Shown here piece after piece: positions 1 to 9,100 of a stretch of DNA of 29,387 nucleotides (positions are counted from its first letter, which is position 1; every line of letters begins with the position of its first letter). Location: contig DAQK01000014.1 of NCBI GenBank assembly GCA_002502855.1, positions 1 to 29,387 on the forward strand. The letters are read 5' to 3'. A model generated the notes under the pieces. It was not told where the DNA came from and ran no database searches. It saw only the letters and a list, made by a program, of their open reading frames with translations. Both the position numbers and the translations under genes were made by a program. Source of the DNA: Methanobacterium sp. UBA279. GTDB taxonomy: Archaea; Methanobacteriota; Methanobacteria; Methanobacteriales; Methanobacteriaceae.

Positions 1-57
1 ATAAAAAAAAATAACCCACCTCAACACTCCTCCATATATAAATTTGGAGGGGGTTAA
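1..57 (-). terminator. Hairpin plus T-tract downstream of tupC
   Basis: Read on the minus strand, a CCTCCA/TGGAGG stem with an AT-rich loop (about 33-55) is followed by a run of eight or more T residues (about 3-12). It lies just beyond the tupC stop, so it is a plausible end for the tup operon transcript. Archaeal termination depends mainly on T-rich tracts. The AT-rich loop could also contain a TATA box for a gene outside the window. Confidence 0.45.
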
Positions 58-73
58 ATTATATTATCTTAAA

Positions 74-1168
74 TTATGAAGATTTAAAAACATGCACTGC
101 TGTTGCTTTAAATTGTAAGAATATTGAAGTGCCTATTGTAATATTTAAATCGATTACAGATTTTCTGGTTAAATAAACTGTGAACATTAATCCTGAATTA
201 TGAATTTCCACCACTATCTGGACCAGGTTAATGGTCTCTTTTATCTCTCTTACTTTTATCTCTCTTACAGTACCATATAATTCATTTAACGCGCTTATTT
301 CAATTTTTTCATGGGATACCGTTATGTCTTCCGGTCTTATAGTTACAAAAACATCTCCATCCAGCGACGAAGCGGAGTAAATATTCGTTCCACTTAGATT
401 GATAATTGATAAATTTTCAGGAGTATGTTCGATTACTTCACCCTTTATAACGTTTTTCATTCCAATAAAATCGGCTACAAATTTATTTCTTGGTTTTCTG
501 AATATTTCTTCAGGTTTACCCATCTGGTAGATCTTATGATTGAGTAGAGCAATTTCATCTGAGAGTCTTTGACCCTGAATAAGGTTATGTGTGGCTATAA
601 TTGTGGTTAAATCCTTAGTTTTATTAAGATCTTCTATTATGGCTTCAATTTGTTCGGTGGATGATGGGTCTAAATTGGCTGTAGGTTCATCCAGAAGAAG
701 AATATCTGGTTCGGTAATTAATGCTCTGGCCATTGCTATCCTTTGAGTTTCTCCACCAGATAAAGTTGATGCGTCTCTATCTTCATAACCAGACAAATTA
801 AGAGAGTCCAGTAATTTTAATATTTTATCGGTACTCGATTCTTTATCCACACCTCTAACCTTCAATCCATAATGAATATTGTCAAAAACAGAACCCCGGA
901 ATACTATTGGCTTTTGGAAAACCATGGCCATTTTTCTACGATAATTCATGGCATCTTTACCAGAAGTGATGTCTACTCCATTGAATAAAATTTTCCCGGA
1001 AGAAGGGTTATCCAATAGGTCAATTATGCGAAGTAAAGTGGTTTTTCCACATCCAGTGGGTCCAATAATACCTAGAGTACTTCCCCGTCCAATAGACAGA
1101 TTTATATCTTCTAGAACTTTATTTTTCCCGAAACATTTGTTCAGGTCTTTAATTTCCAGTAAAGACAT
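74..1168 (-). CDS. tupC: Tungstate ABC transporter ATP-binding protein (TupC-type)
   Basis: Cytoplasmic ATPase that powers oxyanion import with TupB and TupA. Visible motifs are Walker A GPTGCGKTT (residues 36-44), Q-loop Gln near 85, signature LSGGETQ (136-142), Walker B ending in D160-E161 and an ATHN switch His near 195. Beyond residue 235 there is a C-terminal extension that looks like a TOBE/Mop-type oxyanion-binding domain, ending in a GTSIFLQFKATAVHVF segment closely resembling the end of the ModE-like regulator encoded at 23676-24368. The extension suggests feedback control of transport by intracellular tungstate or molybdate, as known for ModC-type ATPases. The ATG follows an AGGAG site and abuts the tupB stop, so the two genes are surely cotranscribed. 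The tungstate assignment rests on the TupA partner; molybdate is the alternative. Confidence 0.88.
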   Translation of the reverse strand: MSLLEIKDLNKCFGKNKVLEDINLSIGRGSTLGIIGPTGCGKTTLLRIIDLLDNPSSGKILFNGVDITSGKDAMNYRRKMAMVFQKPIVFRGSVFDNIHYGLKVRGVDKESSTDKILKLLDSLNLSGYEDRDASTLSGGETQRIAMARALITEPDILLLDEPTANLDPSSTEQIEAIIEDLNKTKDLTTIIATHNLIQGQRLSDEIALLNHKIYQMGKPEEIFRKPRNKFVADFIGMKNVIKGEVIEHTPENLSIINLSGTNIYSASSLDGDVFVTIRPEDITVSHEKIEISALNELYGTVREIKVREIKETINLVQIVVEIHNSGLMFTVYLTRKSVIDLNITIGTSIFLQFKATAVHVFKSS

Positions 1169-1858
1169 TTATTTTTTCTCCTGGATTAAATTTAAGATTA
1201 CGCTTATGGCTAGAGCAATCATGAGCAAAATCATGCCCAGGGAAATTGAAAGCTCAACATTACCTTTAGAAGTCTCTAGAGCCATTGTTGTAGTTATAAC
1301 TCTGGTGAAACCCCGGATATTTCCACCTATCATCATAGCAACCCCTACTTCTGATATGGCCCTACCGAATCCCAGTATAACTGCCCCTAATAGGGCGTAT
1401 TTTGCCTCGCGCATGATAGCTCTAAGAGTTTGAAACTCACTGGAACCTAAAGAAAATGCTAAATCTCTGATCTCATCTTTCACACCACTTAAAGCGATAA
1501 TAGTGAAACCAGTAACTATGGGCAGAATTAAAATCGTTTGGCCTATTATCATACCTCCGGGTGTAAAAAGTAGTTCTAAACTACCTAGAGGGCCTTCGTT
1601 AGACAGTAATAGGAAAACCAGCAGACCAACTAAAACAGTGGGAAGGCTGTAAAGGGTTTGAATAACATTTATTAATACTCGTTTCCCTTTAAAGGTTTTA
1701 AAATATATTATTCCTCCTAATGGAATGGATATCAGAGTTCCAAATAGTGTGGATGATAAAGATATTTCTAAGGTTCTGAGAGTTATGGTAACTACTTCAG
1801 GATCCAGTGAAATTAACAATTGTAATGCATTGAAAAAACCATTAATTATTTCGCTCAC
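1169..1858 (-). CDS. tupB: Tungstate ABC transporter permease (TupB-type)
   Basis: Integral membrane permease of 229 residues with about five or six hydrophobic segments. Near residues 160-185 is the cytoplasmic-loop region of binding-protein-dependent permeases (GFGRAISEVGVAMMIGG), where the EAA-type contact with the ATPase is made. The EVGVAMMIGGN segment is typical of TupB/WtpB proteins. The start is GTG, chosen because GGTGA lies five bases upstream and the N-terminus matches family length. It lies 115 bases downstream of tupA, and the gap holds a hairpin followed by a T-tract. The gene immediately precedes tupC with no spacer. Confidence 0.88.
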   Translation of the reverse strand: MSEIINGFFNALQLLISLDPEVVTITLRTLEISLSSTLFGTLISIPLGGIIYFKTFKGKRVLINVIQTLYSLPTVLVGLLVFLLLSNEGPLGSLELLFTPGGMIIGQTILILPIVTGFTIIALSGVKDEIRDLAFSLGSSEFQTLRAIMREAKYALLGAVILGFGRAISEVGVAMMIGGNIRGFTRVITTTMALETSKGNVELSISLGMILLMIALAISVILNLIQEKK

Positions 1859-1921
1859 TGAATCACCAAAAAAGGACTTTAACTGAGATTTATATTTCTA
1901 ACTTATTATACTTTAATTACT

Positions 1922-1965
1922 TCAAAATAAAAAAAAATTGTATGAAGGAATTTGATCCCTCATCA
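1922..1965 (-). terminator. Putative attenuator between tupA and tupB
   Basis: On the minus strand just after the tupA stop there is a TTTGAT/ATCAAA stem with a five-base loop, then a tract of nine T residues (about 1930-1938). This would let most transcripts stop after tupA and fewer run on into tupBC, a common way to make binding protein in excess over permease. The stem is short, so the T-tract may do most of the work. Confidence 0.4.
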
Positions 1966-1973
1966 AATATAAT

Positions 1974-2867
1974 TTAATTGGTTGGTTCGGGCTGTCCTGC
2001 CAGTGGGGTGAACAATGTCTGCCCATACTTAGCTTTACCGTATTCCTCGAATATTTTTTGCCCTTCATCTGACATAACAAATGCAATCCATTTATCAGCA
2101 TCTGCACTGTTTGTATTTGGGAATTTAGTGGTGTTAAGAGGAATCATGGAGTATATGTTCAGCAGGTCTTTACCCTGAGTTACCAATGGTACAAGAGTTA
2201 AATTACCTTTAAAGGCTAGATAAGTACCTGAATCTGAAAGTGTATACGCATTTTTTTGATTAGCTAAGGTTAAGGTATCTCCCATTCCTTTACCAGTCTC
2301 GATGTACCATGGTTGTCCTCTGATAGAGCTGTTGTAGTCTGCACCTGTTTTATTCCAGATCTGGATTTCTCTAGTGTGTGTTCCTGAGTTATCTCCCCTG
2401 GAGACAAATGATACCAGACTTGGATCGGCAGTGCCTGAGGTCATTATGTTCTTAAATGCCGTGGTAGCGTTAGTTCCGTTGATTTTTGCAGGATCAGAAG
2501 CTGGTCCTACAATGTAGAAGTAGTTATACGCAAATACGGTTCGGTTAATACCATAACCCTCTTCTATAAATTTGTCTTCCTGTGCTTTGGCATGAACCAT
2601 TACCAGGTCTACATCTCCTTTTCTACCGTATTCCAGTGCCTGTCCAGTACCCACTGCAACAAACTGCACATCCACATTAGGATTTTTACTTTCAAAAGCA
2701 GCTTCTAACTCCTCCAACAACCCGGTATCTTCCAAACTGGTTGTTGTAGCAATCTTTAATTCCTCTTTAGGACCAAAATTTCCATATAAAGCATATGCTC
2801 CTATTGCCACAACTACTATTACAGCTATTATGGCTAATATCATCTTTCTATTGCTATTCATTTTCAT
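1974..2867 (-). CDS. tupA: Tungstate-binding lipoprotein-like/anchored substrate-binding protein (TupA-type)
   Basis: Extracytoplasmic binding protein that delivers tungstate to TupBC. Residues 9-29 form a hydrophobic membrane anchor without an obvious lipobox. The mature part carries TupA hallmarks: KIATTTSLEDTGLL near 38-51, the VGTGQALEYGRKGDVDLVMVH region near 72-93 and SRGDNSGTH near 157-165, the oxyanion-binding strands and loops. Length (297) is normal for the family. The first ATG sits directly against its GAGGT site; the second ATG two codons in (2859-2861) has six-base spacing and is the better start. The promoter overlaps a palindrome shared with fwdH. TupA proteins generally prefer tungstate over molybdate, but specificity cannot be read from sequence alone. 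Confidence 0.9.
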   Translation of the reverse strand: MKMNSNRKMILAIIAVIVVVAIGAYALYGNFGPKEELKIATTTSLEDTGLLEELEAAFESKNPNVDVQFVAVGTGQALEYGRKGDVDLVMVHAKAQEDKFIEEGYGINRTVFAYNYFYIVGPASDPAKINGTNATTAFKNIMTSGTADPSLVSFVSRGDNSGTHTREIQIWNKTGADYNSSIRGQPWYIETGKGMGDTLTLANQKNAYTLSDSGTYLAFKGNLTLVPLVTQGKDLLNIYSMIPLNTTKFPNTNSADADKWIAFVMSDEGQKIFEEYGKAKYGQTLFTPLAGQPEPTN

Positions 2868-2894
2868 ACCTCGAAATATTTATACATAAATATA

Positions 2895-2918
2895 GGATAT
2901 GTATATATAAACATATCG
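2895..2918 (-). promoter_or_regulatory. tupA promoter: TATA box inside a 24-bp palindrome (operator candidate)
   Basis: On the minus strand the site begins CGATATGT and ends ACATATCC, with TATA box TTTATATATAC in the middle (2901-2911). The inner 22 bases (2896-2917) are a dyad with only one mismatched pair. The TATA box lies about 39-45 bases from the tupA start, so a bound protein would block TBP/TFB. It matches the fwdH site at 22183-22206 in 22 of 24 positions. I infer an operator for the ModE-like protein; the DNA alone shows only the palindrome and its position. Confidence 0.65.
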
Positions 2919-3119
2919 ATTTTTTTATCGCTATAAGTTAATATTTATCATTAGAATTTACATAAAAACGCGTATAGATGATAAATGGAAATAAACCCTA
3001 TAAATCGATTAAAAGAAAAGTAAAAAAGGGATCTATGGCGTATGATAACAATTATCTTATTCGACACGAATTAACGAACTGATTGATTATTTTAATGGAA
3101 TTAAAGTAATTCGTAGGAT

Positions 3120-4266
3120 GTGTTGAAAATAAAAAAGGAATCAGAACCTTCCACCCCTCTCCCGGATTTAAGGTTCAATCTTGAGGAAATCTCTGGAGCA
3201 GTAGGTGATTACATCACCTTCCTTCCCATTGCTCTGGGAGTAAGCCTGGTATTAGGTATTAATTTAGGGTATATGTTATTGTTTTATTGCATATGGTCCG
3301 TAATCACCGGACTATATTACCGTATTCCCATCCCAATAGAGCCTATGAAGGCAATTGGAGCTTTAGTTATTGTTGGAGGGATAAGTAAAGGTGCAGGGTT
3401 GCTTCTGGAATAATTTTAGAAGTTATATTTTTAGCTACCAGTATGGCAAAAGGAATGAGGTTTGTAGAAAAGAAGGATCTAAGAAGTGTAGTTAGAGGAA
3501 TACAACTTGGGTTAGCGTTACTTTTGATAAAAACTTCTATCAATTTTATTTACATAGATTATGTTATAGCTTTAATTAGTATATTGGTAATTATCATATT
3601 TTTCATGGCTAGCAGGTAGTAAGGTGCCAGATTTTTCTGCATGCTTATTCTGATTTTGGGAGTTGCCTTTGGTTATTTATAGATGGAATTCCTCCAATTA
3701 CATTTTTGCCAATGCCACAGATCATAATACCTTCAGTACAGGAATTTTTTCAGAGCACATGGTTACTGGTGCTTCCGCAGATACCATTAACCGTAACCAA
3801 TGCTATATTGGCCACCTCATTATTGATTAACGACCTTTTCAAGGTAAAGGTAGAATCTGACCGACTATCAAAGACCATTGGATTCATGAACATAAGTTCT
3901 GTTATATTTGGTGGACTCCCTATGTGTCATGGGGCTGGTAGTTTAGCTGCCGATTACCGTTTCGGTGCCAGAACAGGTGGTACGAATATAATCAGTGGAT
4001 TATTATTGTTACCGGTAGCACTTTTTTTCGCTAGTCCCCAATTTGTTCAAATTATCCCTCAGGGAATTTATGGCGCTTTATTAATTTTTATTGCCATTGA
4101 ACTGGGAAGAAATAGTTTAAAAACAGATTCTTATATAGTTACGTTTATTATAGCCATTTTAGCTTTGTCCATTAACATTACTTTAGGTTTCATTGTTGGC
4201 TTAATACTGGCGTACATTCTAGCAAAGAAAAAAAATTTAAAATTAAAAGGACCTAACTGTATATAA
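3120..4266 (+). pseudogene. Broken MOT1-family molybdate/sulfate transporter
   Basis: Remnant of a multi-pass membrane transporter. The first piece (3120-3413, GTG start) encodes SGAVGDYITFLPIALGV and IPIPIEPMKAIGALVI, hallmarks of MOT1 proteins. A one-base loss near 3405-3407 ends that frame. The sequence resumes in another frame at about 3407-3616 (SMAKGMRFVEKKDLRSVVRG, then GIQLGLALLL), is broken again by TAG-TAA at 3617-3622, and shifts once more near 3680 before the final piece (about 3682-4266) with PLTVTNAILATSLL and LPMCHGAGSLAADYRFGART. All the parts of one gene are present in order, so it decayed in place. MOT1 proteins move molybdate in plants and algae; prokaryotic members are annotated as sulfate/molybdate transporters. 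Sequencing error is unlikely to explain three or more breaks but is not excluded. Confidence 0.85.
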
Positions 4267-4281
4267 ACTGAATTAAAGTCT

Positions 4282-4995
4282 TTAGTCTCTTTTAACTGCA
4301 ACAAGTTTGTCATCCTGCTTTTCCACAAAAAGGATTGCTTCACCATTAACCGGACAGGGTTTAACGGATTTATCTGGAGGATTGAATATGATGCCCTTGC
4401 TCACTGGTTGACCGTCAACTGTGAATATTCTATCAACACCAGAGTTTAAAAGTTTTGAAGCAGGTTGTGGGCCTGTCAAATCTCTGATATTTCCAATCTG
4501 TAAAAATCTACCATCATTTCGGGTACAGGCTAATCCCAATCCAGCCATAGTTCCGATTACACCATCTTCAGTTCCACCAAGACCTTCTAAACGGATATTC
4601 AAATTTTTTGCCAAGGTCCTTGCCTTTTCCTGTGTTAAAACGGTGGTTTTTGCATCTTTTCCAAAAGCAATTAACGAAGGTGAAATCTGCTCCAGGGATG
4701 CAACGGCCAGTCCAGGGTCACTTCCTTCGATGAAATCAAGATGCATCTCTTGTTTAGCCGTTTTAAAGATATCTTTCAACTCTTTCGGGGCAACGATCCC
4801 CAAACTGTTGATGTGAATAACGGCACAGCTGTTGTGAGATGTGAAGGGGATGTCAGGGTGCACATAAAGCTGGTGTCTGGTAACTCCATGCACAGGATAT
4901 TTTCCCGCTAACTCGGCGGCAACAGCACGGGCTAATCTGCCAGTACCACGGGATTTCAGGTTGTCTGTGTCGTCCATACAAACGTATATGGTCAT
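4282..4995 (-). CDS. TiaS-like short protein with DDTD motif
   Basis: Protein of 237 residues. The N-terminus (CMDDTDNLKSRGTG, residues 6-19) and HPDIPFTSHNSCAVI near 46-60 resemble the N-terminal part of TiaS, the archaeal tRNA-Ile2 agmatidine synthetase, which begins with a DDTD motif and carries an NPNIPxKTRGN-like segment. TiaS is about 420 residues and ends in OB-fold and zinc-ribbon domains that are missing here, so this is a paralogous family rather than TiaS itself. No signal peptide or membrane segment is seen. The start follows GGAGG. It lies 65 bases after the DUF2149 gene on the same strand and ends 15 bases from the convergent MOT1 remnant. Its substrate is unknown; a nucleotide- or phosphate-binding role is inference. 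Confidence 0.6.
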   Translation of the reverse strand: MTIYVCMDDTDNLKSRGTGRLARAVAAELAGKYPVHGVTRHQLYVHPDIPFTSHNSCAVIHINSLGIVAPKELKDIFKTAKQEMHLDFIEGSDPGLAVASLEQISPSLIAFGKDAKTTVLTQEKARTLAKNLNIRLEGLGGTEDGVIGTMAGLGLACTRNDGRFLQIGNIRDLTGPQPASKLLNSGVDRIFTVDGQPVSKGIIFNPPDKSVKPCPVNGEAILFVEKQDDKLVAVKRD

Positions 4996-5060
4996 TTGGT
5001 TCCTCCGAATTTCTATTTAAAATTTCTTTTATCAATGGACTAAGCAAGTTTAATAACATT

Positions 5061-5408
5061 TCAAGATGTACCATTACCCTTCACCATTATAAGTTTTCCA
5101 GTGGTGGGATCCGTATACACTATTCCGGTCTGTACATATCCACCGCTACTTCCAGTCTGAGTTTCCGGGGTGCTGTTGAGTTCTTGACCCATGCTAATTT
5201 CCACGGTCTGTTTTATTAGTTGTGTAACTTCCATTTTCTCCTGAGGAGTCATATCATCGAATATAACAGCCTGCAAATTCATGGATATAACAGTAAATAT
5301 GAGAAATCCCACAGCCAGTACCAGCATACAATCCACCATATTCACCGCATATATCATGGGATCTATTTCTTCGTCATTGGAAAACAGTCTTTTTTTCTTT
5401 CTTAACAT
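5061..5408 (-). CDS. DUF2149 protein, ExbD/TolR/MotB-like partner
   Basis: Small protein (115 residues) with a basic cytoplasmic N-terminus, one transmembrane helix at about 24-46 and an outside C-terminal part ending in a YVQTGIVYTDPTTGKLIMV segment typical of DUF2149. Asp26 at the start of the helix (VNMVDCMLVLAVGF) sits where ExbD and TolR carry their proton-binding aspartate. The gene starts two bases after the ExbB-like gene stops, with its GGAG site inside the upstream gene, so the products are almost certainly made together and form one complex in the cytoplasmic membrane. There is no peptidoglycan-binding domain, as expected in an archaeon. Function is inferred from the fold and pairing. 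Confidence 0.75.
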   Translation of the reverse strand: MLRKKKRLFSNDEEIDPMIYAVNMVDCMLVLAVGFLIFTVISMNLQAVIFDDMTPQEKMEVTQLIKQTVEISMGQELNSTPETQTGSSGGYVQTGIVYTDPTTGKLIMVKGNGTS

Positions 5409-5410
5409 TT

Positions 5411-6052
5411 TTATAAAGTCTCCAGAATAGATTCGGCAAGAGTATCAAGGGTTGAAATCTCTTCTTCGTACCATCTCCGCTTTATTTTTGATATGGTGAA
5501 TCCAATGGCTGCTGCAGCCATACCTATCACCGCGGCACCGAAAGCTATTATAAGATGCTGGGACAGGGTTTGAATATCTCCAGTTCCCAAAGCAGCAAGT
5601 CCTGGTCCCAACGGTATAAGCGTGCCCATTAAACCTATTGCAGGAGCTATTTTCGCGATTATATCTGTTTTTTCCAGTTTTTTAGCCGCCAAGATCTCCT
5701 CATCTTCCACCATTTTCCTCGCCAGAGATTCCCTTGATTCACGACCTAGTTTAGAACTGTTTATAATTGTTGTAAGTACCCCTTTATGGCTATCAGAAAG
5801 TTTAGATTCCTTTACAATTTGGGTTATTTCCTCAGAACCATTACAATCGGCTAAAGATAAAACCAAGTCAATAAGATACTTTGTATCGAATTTAATTTTT
5901 CTACGGTAGTAGTAATCAGATAAAAGAATTCCAAGATGTACCATCGCATATACAAAAAATGCTAAAAGAACGATCAAAACAGGTATTAAAAGACTCTGAG
6001 AAATTCCATATAATAAACTGTTTAAAATATCATTGATAGTCGCTATGACCAT
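5411..6052 (-). CDS. MotA/TolQ/ExbB-type proton channel protein
   Basis: Membrane protein of 213 residues. There is one hydrophobic segment near 18-40, a long cytoplasmic region (45-130) rich in charged residues, and two helices near 137-160 and 165-188. The second helix carries APAIGLMGTLIPLGPGLAAL, the channel signature of the ExbB/TolQ/MotA family, and the third IAFGAAVIGMAAAAIGFTIS. In bacteria such proteins pair with ExbD/TolR to turn ion flow into mechanical work on an envelope protein. The DUF2149 gene follows directly. The 1224-residue surface protein gene lies 81 bases upstream on the same strand. The ATG is preceded by GGTGATG. Which envelope protein is moved is unknown. Confidence 0.82.
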   Translation of the reverse strand: MVIATINDILNSLLYGISQSLLIPVLIVLLAFFVYAMVHLGILLSDYYYRRKIKFDTKYLIDLVLSLADCNGSEEITQIVKESKLSDSHKGVLTTIINSSKLGRESRESLARKMVEDEEILAAKKLEKTDIIAKIAPAIGLMGTLIPLGPGLAALGTGDIQTLSQHLIIAFGAAVIGMAAAAIGFTISKIKRRWYEEEISTLDTLAESILETL

Positions 6053-6133
6053 TGCATCACCTTATTTATTGCTTATTATTTCGTATTATACAATGTCTCC
6101 TTATTTGAAGTTCTTATAATTAAAAGATAGAGA

Positions 6134-9100
6134 TTATTTCTTTAATCCGTAAATGCATCCTCCGGCAATTAAAGCTGTAACAACCAGTAATCCCAGGATA
6201 TAATCTGCTGTTGTTATAGGGGTTTTATTTTTGGTGGAATTTTCATGGACTTCATAAGATTTTCCTCCTCCTGAATCTCCACTTCCCCCTAATTCTCCTC
6301 CCGGGCTTTGAAAAATTCCTATGGGATTGTTCCCTGTAATACTATTTCCGGTTGGGCTGTTCCCTATAATATCGCCCCCAATACCGGGTATATCCCCACC
6401 GGTGATGATTATTCCTGGTATCATCGCATATGGAACAAAACCAGTTCCACTAACTGGTGTATTTCCATTTCCATTTTCATCGCCACCATTTCCGTCGTCT
6501 GTTCCACCATTATTACCATCGTTGCTGCTGGAAACTGTTATTTCATCAGGGATGGCTGATGCTATTTTACCACCCAGATCTATGACGGTACCATTTGAGT
6601 TAATGTATTTGATCTGTATAAAACTGGCGTTGATTTTAAGTGATTTACCTTCCAATTTGGGATCTGTAACTTTAAAGTATATCCACAGGTTTTTGGTCTG
6701 ACCTCTGGATTCCGGCCTCATGTTACCAGGATACCATATCCCGGTTACTGTGTCCCATTGAATGTTACTAATTCCTCCGCCACTTCGGGATAAATAAGTT
6801 AATCCAGCCGGCCATGGAATTAAAACCTTGATTTCACTGAAAAATACACTTCCTGTGTTGGAGATAGTGACATGTATGGTACCTGTGTCACCTAAATGCA
6901 GAACATGGGGCTCCACCTCTACACTTATAAAGGCTCCAGGGAAGCCTGATGAGGGCCCTGGATTTTGTCCTCCTATGACGTAATCCCCTGCGTCATAGAT
7001 TTGTGTATATATCGGGCTCCAGTTACCTGCAGGGTCTAAAGCAGAGTATTTAAGTGTACTGATGTTATTGGTAATGGTTATTGGACTTGCATAAACTATG
7101 CCGTTTACTCGGGGATTAGAACCATCAACGGTACAGTAAATTATTGCAGTAGGATCACCAGAGGTCAATGTAACAATCTGGGCGGCTGTATAGGTTCCCC
7201 CTACTGGATTAGCAGTTACCGTGGGCGGGGTGGTGTCGAAGGTGTAAGTTTGAATGTATTTTTGACTCCAGTTACCTGTAGGGTCTACTGCAGCATATTT
7301 GAGAGTAGTGTACTTGTTTATGGTTATGGGATTTTTGTACAATGTTCCATTCACCGGGTCAGAACCATCGATAGTGTAGTAAATATTCGCATTGTTACTG
7401 GCAGTTAGGGCAACGGTTTTAGCTGAATTGTAGATTCCTCCAGAAGGGGTAGTGTGTACAATGGGCGCTGTGATATAAAGAGTGTAGGTTTGCGTGTATT
7501 GTCTGCTCCAGTTGCCTTCAGGATCAACAGCGATATACCTTAGAATCGTGTTCTTGTTTATCGAGATGGGACTACTATATCTGATTCCTTTTTCTTTTGG
7601 ATCTGAACCATCCATGGTGTAATAAGCGTATGCAATACTATCCGGGTCGTTAACAGTTAATATCACCGTTTTAGTTGTGTTATAGTTCCCTCCAACGGGA
7701 TTAATAGATACAGTGGGTGCTTGGGTATTCGGTTCCTTGGTAGGTGGAGTGATTAACCTTGCTTTTATTCCGTTAGCGGTTAGTTCAATTTCTTCTATTG
7801 AATATACCAGGTTATACACGGGAACATTGGTCATATAAACTTTCTGGGTGTATAAACCACCATTAGATGATGAAAACTGGTTAGAGATGTTTATGGCACT
7901 TTTAGTCACGGCGGTGTTGTAAATATTTTCGATCCAGTTGAACTTCGTTCCCACCGGATACTTACCCAGATTCAACGACAAAGATTGCAGTAAATTTAAA
8001 GTATTGCTGAACTTTTTGTAAATCATCTGACCATCGGGCAGGGTTGCAGTAAGATAGTAAACCACGTTTACAGACCCGGTCCCGTTGTTGGAAACTTTAA
8101 TAGAATTACTGGGGAATGATAGTTTGTATGTTTTACTATAAACTCCAGACCAGTTACCTGACTGATCAACGGCAGCATAAGTGAGATTAACAATTCCTTC
8201 CTTTTTTATAAGCAGAGGGCTGGTATACTTTTTCTTGGTGGAGCTGTTTAATGGATTACTCCCATCGAGGGTGTAATAAATAGATGCAATTTCATTTGCC
8301 GATAGAACCACTTTAACAATGGTGTTGTAATTACCGGCTACTGGTGATGAATTTACAAATGGTGCGTTGAAGTCTAAAATATACTTCTTGGTTACCACAT
8401 CAGACCAGTCGCTGTAGTCACCAGATGCTGCAAATTTTATGGTGGTAGTTCCCTCTTTGCTGATGTGAATCGGTGAATTATATGTAATTCTGGTGGGACT
8501 GCTTCGAGGGTCACTACCGTCCAGAGTATAGTAGATTGTATTTCCGTACTTATCCTTTGATAGAGTCACATTGACAGGGCTATTATGATATGTGCCGGAC
8601 GGTCCAGCAGTAACTGTGGGTATTTTAGGCACGAAGTTGGCATATTTTAGCCGTCTGTTTCCATTCAGGTAACTGGTGTGTGGAAGTCCATACTTGTCCA
8701 GGCAAAAAGAAAAGTAAACCAGTGATTTTTCGGCTGCATTTATTATTTGAGTGTACCATTTTGAGCCTTCTTTGTAGGCAAATTTAAGGTAATTATCAGT
8801 GGGGTCCAGATATACCACCATGGGATGGCCTGATTTGTCGAACTGTAATTTACCGGATACCACTTGGGTGGCTGTTACCGGTCCGGTGTTGACCACCTGT
8901 TCGATAATCCATGATACCCCATTCCAATGGGCGTACCTTAAAATACCGGTATCATAAACACCGTAAATTATACTGGGGTTTCCGGATGAATCCAGTTTGA
9001 GTGAGTTCCACAAACCGGCGGAGTTGCTGCGATTACCATCAATGATTGAAGTCTGCCAGTTGTTGGGGCCCAATCTTACGGCGTAAAACAGAGCACCCAG

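Noticed and set aside
948..1433. Plus-strand frame of 161 codons
   Set aside because: It is the complement of the well-supported tupC/tupB genes, has no SD, and its product resembles no protein.
74..2867. WtpABC or ModABC as the name of the transporter
   Set aside because: TTTSLEDTG, VGTGQAL and SRGDNSGTH in the binding protein fit TupA better; the naming remains sequence-based.
3120..4266. SulP-type sulfate permease
   Set aside because: Motifs (IPIEPMKAIGAL, LPMCHGAGSLAADYRFGA) are those of MOT1; no STAS domain is present.
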